From positions 1 through 11,590 of the forward strand of contig JANNMM010000179.1 in NCBI GenBank assembly GCA_031397915.1: a DNA stretch of 11,590 bases. The letters are read 5' to 3'. This stretch comes from JANYCG01 sp031397915 (GTDB taxonomy: Bacteria > Pseudomonadota > Gammaproteobacteria > Burkholderiales > Burkholderiaceae_C). Below the pieces are notes generated by a model. It was not told the DNA's origin, made no database searches, and worked only from the letters and a program-made list of their open reading frames with translations. Within the stretch, counting starts at the first letter, position 1; every line of letters begins with the position of its first letter. The translations under genes and the position numbers were made by a program. This document shows positions 6,362-11,590 of the stretch, piece after piece.

Positions 6362-7243
6362 ATGAAATGGGAAGGCAATCGCGAATCGGACAACGTGGAA
6401 GACCGCCGCGCAAGTGGCGGCATGGGTGGCGGGCTGCCAAGGTTTGGCGGGCGCGGCATCGGTGTCGGCACCATCGCCATCGCACTGGTCGGCGGCTGGA
6501 TCTTTGGCATTAATCCGCTGACGATTCTGGGCCTTTTGAGCGGCGGCGGTGCGCCCACGGCACAAACGCAACAGGCCCCGGCGCAACGCCCCCCGGCGGA
6601 CGACCGCATGGCGAAGTTTGTCGGCACCGTGCTGGCCGACACAGAAGACGTGTGGAAAGCCGTTTTTACCAAGGGCGGCGCGCAGTACAAGGAGCCCAAG
6701 CTGGTGCTGTTCCGCGGCTCTACCCCCACCGCTTGCGGTTCAGGCCAGGCCGCGATGGGCCCTTTTTATTGCCCGGGCGACCAGAAGGTGTACATCGACC
6801 TGGCTTTTTATGAAACGCTCAAGACCAAACTCGGCGCGCCGGGCGACTTCGCCCAAGCCTACGTGATTTCCCATGAGGTGGGCCACCATGTGCAAAACCT
6901 GCTGGGCATCACCAACAAAATGGAGCAGATGCGTGGCAAGGTAAGCCAGGTGGAATACAACGGGCTGAGTGTCCGCCTGGAACTGCAGGCCGACTGTTTC
7001 GCCGGGGTGTGGGCGCACCACGCGCAGAACGCGCGGCAAATTCTGGAAAACGGCGACGTCGAAGAGGCCATGAACGCTGCCGCCAAAATTGGCGACGACG
7101 CCCTGCAAAAAGGATCCGGCGGCCGTGTCGTGCCCGAGAGTTTCACGCACGGCACCAGCGCCCAGCGCACGCGCTGGTTCAACCTGGGTTTGCAAAACGG
7201 CAGCGTCAAGGGTTGTGACACGTTTTCAGCGCGCCAGCTGTAA
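6362..7243 (+). CDS. YpfJ-family neutral zinc metallopeptidase, membrane-anchored
   Basis: This 293-residue protein belongs to the YpfJ/'putative neutral zinc metallopeptidase' family. ATG 6362 is supported by AGGAGA (6351-6356) with a 5-nt spacer and by the family-typical N-terminus 'MKWEGNRESDNVEDRR'. A Gly/Arg-rich stretch (19-35) precedes one transmembrane segment (about 34-60), then an Ala/Pro/Gln linker (64-80) and the catalytic domain. The zinc-binding HExxH motif is 'SHEVGHH' (His171, Glu172, His175), and 'RLELQADCFAGVW' (205-217) probably supplies the third ligand. Cys125, Cys137, Cys212 and Cys285 could form disulfides if the domain is periplasmic. No physiological substrate is established that I know of. 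It is divergent from pcp and followed by rhlE. Confidence 0.92.
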   Translation: MKWEGNRESDNVEDRRASGGMGGGLPRFGGRGIGVGTIAIALVGGWIFGINPLTILGLLSGGGAPTAQTQQAPAQRPPADDRMAKFVGTVLADTEDVWKAVFTKGGAQYKEPKLVLFRGSTPTACGSGQAAMGPFYCPGDQKVYIDLAFYETLKTKLGAPGDFAQAYVISHEVGHHVQNLLGITNKMEQMRGKVSQVEYNGLSVRLELQADCFAGVWAHHAQNARQILENGDVEEAMNAAAKIGDDALQKGSGGRVVPESFTHGTSAQRTRWFNLGLQNGSVKGCDTFSARQL

Positions 7244-7244
7244 A

Positions 7245-7297
7245 TTCCCGCAAAACGGCGGTTGGGGGGATAATCGGGGGTTGCCCTGTTTTCCCCC
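7245..7297 (+). promoter_or_regulatory. rhlE leader: candidate promoter and G/C-tract hairpin
   Basis: GATAAT (7269-7274) is a good -10 match; the best -35 is TTCCCG (7245-7250) with an 18-bp spacer and is weak. Just downstream, GGGGG (7276-7280) can pair with CCCCC (7293-7297) around a 12-nt loop, and GGGGGG (7264-7269) is an alternative partner. The C-tract ends 5 nt before the ATG, and no Shine-Dalgarno sequence is present, so a start-proximal hairpin could influence initiation. Confidence 0.35.
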
Positions 7298-7302
7298 ATT
7301 TG

Positions 7303-8895
7303 ATGAACTCCACCGTACTTGAATCAGAAATTTCCGACCTCGTCGAAGCCCCCGTTGCTGTAGCGCCAGACGCCGCGCCCGATTTGAGCGCGTTTTCGCA
7401 GCTGAATCTGGCCGAGCCATTGTCCCGCGCGGTGGCCGAGTTGGGCTACGAGTCAATGACGCCGATCCAGGCCAAGGCGATTCCGCTGGTGATCCAGGGC
7501 CGCGACGTGATGGGCGCTGCCCAGACCGGCACTGGCAAGACCGCTGCCTTCGCGTTGCCACTGCTGCACCGCCTGCTGAAACACGAAAACAGTTCGACCT
7601 CGCCCGCCCGCCACCCCGTACGGGCACTGGTCTTGTTGCCCACCCGCGAGCTGGCCGACCAGGTGGCGCAGGCGATCAAGGCGTACGCGAAACACACCCA
7701 GATTCGCACCACCGTGGTGTTTGGCGGCATGGACATGAAGCCGCAAACGCTGGAGCTCAAACGCGGCGTTGAGGTGCTGGTGGCCACGCCCGGGCGCCTG
7801 TTGGACCACATCGAAGCCAAAAATGCGGTGCTCAACCAGGTCGAATACGTGGTGCTCGACGAGGCTGACCGCATGCTCGACATCGGCTTTTTGCCCGATT
7901 TGCAGCGCATCCTGAGTTTTCTGCCCAAGCAGCGCACCACGCTGCTGTTTTCGGCCACTTTTTCGCCCGAAATCAAACGCCTGGCCAGCAGCTACCTGCA
8001 AGACCCCATCACCGTGGAGGTGGCGCGCTCCAATGCCACCGCCAGCACCGTCGAGCAGCATTTCTACAGCGTGGGCGACGACGACAAACGCCGCGCCTTG
8101 CACCAGATCCTGCGCCAGCGCCAGCTCAAGCAGGCCTTCGTTTTTGTGAACAGCAAGTTGGGCTGCGCGCGCCTGTCGCGTTCGCTTGAGCGCGAGGGCC
8201 TCAAGGCCACCGCACTGCACGGCGACAAAAGCCAGGACGAGCGCCTCAAGGCATTGGATGCGTTCAAAAAAGGCGAAGTCGATCTGCTGGTGTGCACCGA
8301 TGTGGCGGCGCGCGGGCTCGACATTAAAGATGTGCCGGCGGTGTTCAATTTCGACATCCCCTTCAACGCCGAAGACTACGTGCACCGCATTGGCCGCACT
8401 GGCCGCGCGGGCGCCTCGGGCCTGGCGGTGAGCTTTGTCTCGAAATCTGACGCGCGTCTGGTGGCTGACATCGAAAAACTCATCAAAACCAAGATCGAGC
8501 TCGAAGCCGTCGAATTTGAAGAAGACCAGCCCGACATTCGCCGACAAGGGCGCATCAACGATGGCCGGCGCATGTACGCCGGTCGCGAAGAGGGTGATGA
8601 AGCGCGCGAAGCGCCGCGAACGGGCCGGCGCGAAGAGGGGCGGTTTGAAGGGCGCAGTGAAGGCCGCAACGATGGGCGTGATTTCTCAAAGCCACCCCGG
8701 CGAGATTTTTCCCGCGATTACGCGCGCCCGGCACCGGTGCAGCGGGACCCCTTCTTTGACAAGCCGTACGAACCCACCGTCGCCGCGGACATGCCCGCGC
8801 CCGCGTGGGAGCCCGCTGTGAAGCGCGCCAGCCGCAGCATTTCGGCCAATATCAAAAGCAGGGTGCGGGTGGCGGCCTTGTTCAAAGCTGAATAA
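7303..8895 (+). CDS. rhlE: DEAD-box ATP-dependent RNA helicase, RhlE type
   Basis: This 530-residue cytoplasmic helicase unwinds short RNA duplexes with ATP and acts in ribosome maturation and RNA turnover. All core motifs are present: Q-motif (Phe31 to Gln56), Walker A 'AQTGTGKT' (73-80), 'PTRELA' (113-118), 'TPGR' (162-165), 'DEAD' (186-189), 'SAT' (217-219), 'ARGLD' (336-340) and 'HRIGRTGR' (361-368). Residues about 412-475 form an Arg/Gly/Glu-rich tail with repeated 'EGR/DGR' units, expected to be disordered and RNA-binding, ending in a basic C-terminus. ATG 7303 is preferred; TTG at 7300 immediately before it is an equally framed alternative. RhlE is favoured over other DEAD-box paralogues by the core sequence and tail, but paralogues in Burkholderiales are hard to separate by eye. 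Confidence 0.93.
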   Translation: MNSTVLESEISDLVEAPVAVAPDAAPDLSAFSQLNLAEPLSRAVAELGYESMTPIQAKAIPLVIQGRDVMGAAQTGTGKTAAFALPLLHRLLKHENSSTSPARHPVRALVLLPTRELADQVAQAIKAYAKHTQIRTTVVFGGMDMKPQTLELKRGVEVLVATPGRLLDHIEAKNAVLNQVEYVVLDEADRMLDIGFLPDLQRILSFLPKQRTTLLFSATFSPEIKRLASSYLQDPITVEVARSNATASTVEQHFYSVGDDDKRRALHQILRQRQLKQAFVFVNSKLGCARLSRSLEREGLKATALHGDKSQDERLKALDAFKKGEVDLLVCTDVAARGLDIKDVPAVFNFDIPFNAEDYVHRIGRTGRAGASGLAVSFVSKSDARLVADIEKLIKTKIELEAVEFEEDQPDIRRQGRINDGRRMYAGREEGDEAREAPRTGRREEGRFEGRSEGRNDGRDFSKPPRRDFSRDYARPAPVQRDPFFDKPYEPTVAADMPAPAWEPAVKRASRSISANIKSRVRVAALFKAE

Positions 8896-8952
8896 ATAAT
8901 CTTCATTCTTTTTGAATTGAATTGAATTTATTGCGATAAAGTCACGATTTTA

Positions 8953-8972
8953 TTTAATAGTTTGCTATTAAA
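8953..8972. repeat. 8-bp perfect inverted repeat with a TTTG loop
   Basis: TTTAATAG (8953-8960) and CTATTAAA (8965-8972) are perfect reverse complements around TTTG. The stem is A+T-rich and no clean T-run follows, so it is a weak terminator candidate for rhlE; it may instead be a protein-binding site. Confidence 0.5.
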
Positions 8973-8991
8973 ATAGTTGTAATTATTGCCA

Positions 8992-9027
8992 TAATTTAAC
9001 CAATATTTAAAGTTAAATTAGTTTAAC
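8992..9027. repeat. Overlapping GTTAAA/TTTAAC inverted repeats
   Basis: TAATTTAAC (8992-9000) pairs perfectly with GTTAAATTA (9012-9020) around an 11-nt loop. The same right arm can alternatively form GTTAAA-TTAG-TTTAAC (9012-9027). The two foldings are mutually exclusive. On the minus strand this lies 50-85 nt past the apaH stop and could serve as its termination region. Confidence 0.45.
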
Positions 9028-9077
9028 ACGGAAGTTAGCGTCGAGCCGCTCCATTGTCTTTGGTTCGAGTGGTCGTC

Positions 9078-9938
9078 CTAAGCCGCCTCACACGCTACCT
9101 GAATCAGCTCACCCAAGTCGCTCGGATTGCCTGATTTGCTGTAACCCGGGCCCTCATGCAAACGCAGGGCGCTCAGGCTTCCACCCCACACGCAGCCCGA
9201 GTCCAGACTCAGCAAATCCGGCCGGTCCAGCCAGCCCAGGGTGGACCAATGGCCAAATGCCACCACCCCATTGGCTGTGCGGCGCCCGGGCGCGTCAAAC
9301 CACGGTACAAACCCGGCGGGCGCGTCAACGGCCCGCAAGCCCTTGGCCTCAAATTCCATTTGACCCGCCGGGGTGCAAAAGCGGATGCGCGTCAAGGCAT
9401 TCACGATGACCCGCAAGCGGGCAAATCCGCTCAGCGAATCGTGCCATTCGCGTGGCTCGTTGCCATACATCTGGTGCAGGAAATCGCCCCAGTCCGGACC
9501 CCGCAAAACAGCTTCAACTTCGCCCGCCAGCGCCAGGGTTTGTGGCGCATCCCATTGCGGCAACACGCCGGCATGCACCATCAAAATGGGTTGTTGGCGG
9601 CTGGATTCAAAGATCGCCAGGCGCTGTTGGCGCAGCCAGTGCAACATGGTCTCGCGTTCGGGCGCGGCCAGCACGTCTGCGATGGTGTCGCCGCCGTGCG
9701 GCTGGCGTACGCCGTGGGCGCAGGCCAGCAGGTGCAGGTCGTGGTTGCCCAGCAGGCAACGCGCCGCGTCGCCGTAAGCCATCAGGCGGCGCAAGACGCC
9801 CGCTGAATCCGGCCCGCGGTTGACCAGATCGCCCAGCAGGTAAAGCGTGTCGCGGCTGGGGGAAAAGGAAATCTCGCCCAGCAATCGCCCTAACGCGGAA
9901 TTGCAGCCCTGGATGTCGCCAATCAAGTAAAGTGCCAT
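9078..9938 (-). CDS. apaH: Symmetrical bis(5'-nucleosyl)-tetraphosphatase
   Basis: ApaH hydrolyses diadenosine tetraphosphate (Ap4A) to two ADP and also removes Np4-type caps from RNA; it is cytoplasmic. The 286-residue product has the metallophosphoesterase signature 'GDIQGC' (7-12), 'GDLVNRGPDS' (36-45) and 'GNHD' (64-67), plus 'MVHAGVLPQW' (120-129, His122) and 'AFGHWSTLGW' (227-236, His230). The binuclear metal site is therefore complete. ATG 9938 ('MALYLIGDIQG') is the family-standard start; the frame stays open for over 1 kb upstream, but that extension lies antisense to the neighbouring gene and has no similarity I recognise. The start lies 24 bp from the divergent HlyC/CorC gene, so its promoter must extend into that gene. 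It converges on rhlE. Confidence 0.96.
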   Translation of the reverse strand: MALYLIGDIQGCNSALGRLLGEISFSPSRDTLYLLGDLVNRGPDSAGVLRRLMAYGDAARCLLGNHDLHLLACAHGVRQPHGGDTIADVLAAPERETMLHWLRQQRLAIFESSRQQPILMVHAGVLPQWDAPQTLALAGEVEAVLRGPDWGDFLHQMYGNEPREWHDSLSGFARLRVIVNALTRIRFCTPAGQMEFEAKGLRAVDAPAGFVPWFDAPGRRTANGVVAFGHWSTLGWLDRPDLLSLDSGCVWGGSLSALRLHEGPGYSKSGNPSDLGELIQVACEAA

Positions 9939-9962
9939 GGTGTCTATTTTCCCGCGTGCTTG

Positions 9963-11282
9963 ATGGAATTTTTGCTGATTGTGCTGCTCACCCTGCTCAA
10001 CGGGGTGTTCGCCATGTCCGAGCTCGCCATTGCGGCCAGCCGCAAGGCCCGTTTGAACGCCATGGCCGAAGCGGGTGATCTGGGCGCGGCAGCTGCACTC
10101 ACGCTGGTGGAGCACCCGACCAACTTCCTCTCCACGGTGCAGGTCGGCATCACCTCCATCGGCGTGCTCAACGGAATCGTCGGCGAGGCAGCTTTCAGTG
10201 CCGGGTTGGGCGCCTGGATCCAGGGGTTTGGCGTATCTGAAAAAGCCTCGGCGATCTCGGCCACGGGCATTGTGGTGACGATCATCACGTTTACCACCAT
10301 CATCTTCGGCGAGCTGGTGCCCAAGCGCATCGGCCAGCTGTACCCTGAGCCGGTGGCACGCCTGGTGGCGCGGCCAATGATCTGGCTGGCCAGAGCCGCC
10401 AGACCCTTCGTGCGCCTGCTCTCGGCCACCACGCAAGGCACCTTGAAGCTGATGCGCATTGACACCAATGCTGCCCGTGCCGTGACCGAGGAAGAAATCA
10501 CCGCCAGCCTGGAGGAGGGCCTGGACGCCGGTGTGATCGAACAACACGAGCACCAGATGGTGCAAAACGTCTTCGGGCTGGATGACCGGCCACTCACCTC
10601 GCTGATGGTGCCCAGGCTGGACATCGAATGGCTGGACGCCAGCCTCACCGTGGCGCAGAGCCTGGATCTGGCCAAAACCTGGGGCGAAGAGCGGTCGCAC
10701 TCCTGGTACCCGGTTTGCCGGGGCTCGCTCGACGACGTGGTGGGTGTCATCAGCGTTGGCAAATTGCTGCAACTTGGTCACGACCACCAGGGCAGCATTG
10801 GCGAGATGACGCACGCCGCCAATTTTGTCCCCGAAACGTTGAGCGGCATGGAACTTCTTGAGCAGTTGCGCAAGCGCTCGGGCCGCATCGTTTTTGTCGT
10901 CGACGAATACGGTGTGGTGCAGGGCCTTGTCACACCGGCCGATTTGCTGGAGGCCATCACCGGGGAACTGCAGCCCACCACACAAGTCGAGGCCTGGGCG
11001 ACGCGGCGGGATGACGGCTCCTGGTTGCTCGACGGCCTGATGCCCATCAATGAGCTCAAGGCGCGTCTGGGCATCGACGACCTGCCCGACGAGGGCAGGG
11101 GCCGCTACAACACCGTGGCGGGCCTGTTGATGGCCGTCTCGGGCCGCCTGCCCGACATTGGCGAGCGCATTGAAAGCGCGGGCTGGCGGTTTGAGGTGGT
11201 TGACGTGGACGGGCGCCGGATTGACAAGGTGCTGGCTTCCGCCAAGCCCCAGGGGTCTGTCAGTACGCTACCTGACGGCTAG
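9963..11282 (+). CDS. HlyC/CorC-family membrane protein (CNNM + CBS pair + CorC domain)
   Basis: This 439-residue inner-membrane protein belongs to the hemolysin-C/CorC (COG1253-type) family. Residues 1-20 and the hydrophobic stretches near 60-85 and 97-118 form the CNNM (DUF21) transmembrane part, with the conserved 'FGELVPKRIG' at its end (115-124). Two CBS domains follow (about 215-270 and 280-336, with 'VVDEYGVVQGLVTPADLLE'), then a C-terminal CorC/HlyC domain (about 345-427, including 'GRYNTVAGLLM'). Members are linked to Mg/Co resistance or efflux and, in enterobacterial homologues, to polyamine export; a true haemolysin role is unlikely. ATG 9963 is chosen; TTG at 9960 is in frame. No Shine-Dalgarno site is visible. 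Its TAG stop overlaps that of the convergent gene. Confidence 0.93.
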   Translation: MEFLLIVLLTLLNGVFAMSELAIAASRKARLNAMAEAGDLGAAAALTLVEHPTNFLSTVQVGITSIGVLNGIVGEAAFSAGLGAWIQGFGVSEKASAISATGIVVTIITFTTIIFGELVPKRIGQLYPEPVARLVARPMIWLARAARPFVRLLSATTQGTLKLMRIDTNAARAVTEEEITASLEEGLDAGVIEQHEHQMVQNVFGLDDRPLTSLMVPRLDIEWLDASLTVAQSLDLAKTWGEERSHSWYPVCRGSLDDVVGVISVGKLLQLGHDHQGSIGEMTHAANFVPETLSGMELLEQLRKRSGRIVFVVDEYGVVQGLVTPADLLEAITGELQPTTQVEAWATRRDDGSWLLDGLMPINELKARLGIDDLPDEGRGRYNTVAGLLMAVSGRLPDIGERIESAGWRFEVVDVDGRRIDKVLASAKPQGSVSTLPDG

Positions 11283-11590
11283 ATCCGTCCTGCCAGCCAG
11301 TACGCGACGTAGCCGATCGACTCGTGCAGCACGTAATGCCATTTCTCCACACCCTGCGTCATGGAATAACCGCCCCAGTCAGGCTCGCCGGCTGTGCGGA
11401 AATCAACCGGGTAGGCCGTCACGTTCCAGCCAGCCTTGAGAAACACGCCCATTGAGCGGGGCATGTGGGCGGCGGTGGTGACCAGCAGCCAGGGCTGCTT
11501 TGGGTCAAGGCCCGGCAGCTTGGCTGTCATCACCGCGTTGTCGTAGGTGGTGCGGGAGGCCGACTCGTACAACACGCGTGCCGGGTCTAC
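11279..11590 (-). CDS. YdcF/ElyC-like DUF218 protein, C-terminal part
   Basis: The reading frame is open to the window edge (103 residues and TAG), so the start lies outside. The visible part begins 'VDPARVLYESASRTTYDNA', which matches the family's 'E..SR.T.ENA' motif. It continues through 'WLLVTTAAHMPRSMGVF' and 'GWNVTAYPVDFRT', typical of the DUF218/YdcF fold (SanA, ElyC, YdcF), whose members act in envelope or peptidoglycan precursor homeostasis. It ends with a hydrophobic stretch 'IGYVAYWLAG' seen in ElyC/YdcF-like proteins. The final stop shares a CTAG tetranucleotide with the HlyC/CorC gene. Which subfamily it belongs to cannot be settled without the N-terminus and its membrane segments. 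Confidence 0.85.
   Translation of the reverse strand, partial: VDPARVLYESASRTTYDNAVMTAKLPGLDPKQPWLLVTTAAHMPRSMGVFLKAGWNVTAYPVDFRTAGEPDWGGYSMTQGVEKWHYVLHESIGYVAYWLAGRI

Larger units (their letters stand above)
8896..9077. other. A+T-rich intergenic island between convergent genes
   Basis: This 182-bp gap contains no gene that I can support. Positions 8896-9030 have about 28 G/C in 135 bases (21%, counted by hand), in sharp contrast to the G+C-rich surroundings; 9031-9077 returns to a balanced composition. It holds three tandem GAATT units (8914-8928) and several inverted repeats. Both flanking genes end here, so it is not an obvious promoter for either. A bidirectional termination zone, a nucleoid-protein binding site or a remnant of inserted DNA are possible. 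Confidence 0.7.

Noticed and set aside
7453..8547. 364-residue minus-strand open frame inside rhlE
   Set aside because: It mirrors the helicase coding frame, has biased His/Gln/Ala composition and no recognisable domain.
9041..9068. TCGAGCC/GGTTCGA inverted repeat as the rhlE terminator
   Set aside because: A seven-pair stem with one G-U wobble, a 14-nt loop and no T-run; too weak to call.
9061..9077. GGTTCGAG resembling a tRNA T-loop
   Set aside because: The flanks do not form a T-stem and no acceptor, D or anticodon arms are found, so it is neither a tRNA nor a supported attachment-site remnant.
9944..10762. 272-residue minus-strand open frame
   Set aside because: Ser/Arg/Thr-rich antisense shadow of the HlyC/CorC gene with no domain evidence.
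9939..10985. N-terminal extension of apaH of over 340 residues on the minus strand
   Set aside because: ApaH starts canonically at 9938; the extension is the antisense shadow of the HlyC/CorC gene.

Overview
The window looks like a stretch of chromosome from a beta-proteobacterium, most probably Burkholderiales/Comamonadaceae (Rhodoferax/Polaromonas-like). The grounds are high G+C, Burkholderiales-type dCTP deaminase and RhlE sequences, and GTG/ATG starts with weak Shine-Dalgarno sites. The assignment is by recognition only and no database was searched.

Left half (1-4918, all + strand): a cassette for export and assembly of small surface proteins. It holds the 3' end of one secreted subunit gene and two complete relatives (312-887 and 977-1603), all ending in a similar '(V/M)AAG.Y.G..TYT' strand. 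A fourth small secreted protein follows (1600-2061), then a PapD-like periplasmic chaperone (2058-2894) and a 675-residue outer-membrane beta-barrel protein with a C-terminal SdrD_B/carboxypeptidase-regulatory-like domain (2891-4918). The last four genes overlap stop-to-start (ATGA, ATGA, GTGA), so they are probably translationally coupled. The order subunits-chaperone-barrel is that of a chaperone-usher fimbrial operon, but the barrel protein lacks recognisable classical usher N-terminal features and the subunits are not a pilin family I recognise. This is the best candidate for a poorly described system. A strong hairpin sits between the second and third subunit genes.

Middle (4919-8895): housekeeping genes. 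dcd (dCTP deaminase, +) converges on pcp (pyroglutamyl-peptidase I, -) with a 6-bp gap. pcp is divergent from a YpfJ-type zinc metallopeptidase gene (+), with an imperfect palindrome in the shared promoter region. An rhlE-type DEAD-box RNA helicase (+) follows.

Right (8896-11590): a 182-bp gap holds a very A+T-rich island (about 21% G+C over 135 bp) with inverted repeats, between the convergent rhlE and apaH genes. apaH (diadenosine tetraphosphatase, -) is divergent, with only 24 bp between start codons, from a HlyC/CorC (CNNM-CBS) membrane protein gene (+). That gene converges on the 3' end of a YdcF/ElyC-like DUF218 gene (-), and the two share one palindromic CTAG for their stop codons. No tRNA, rRNA, CRISPR array, insertion sequence or integrase was seen.
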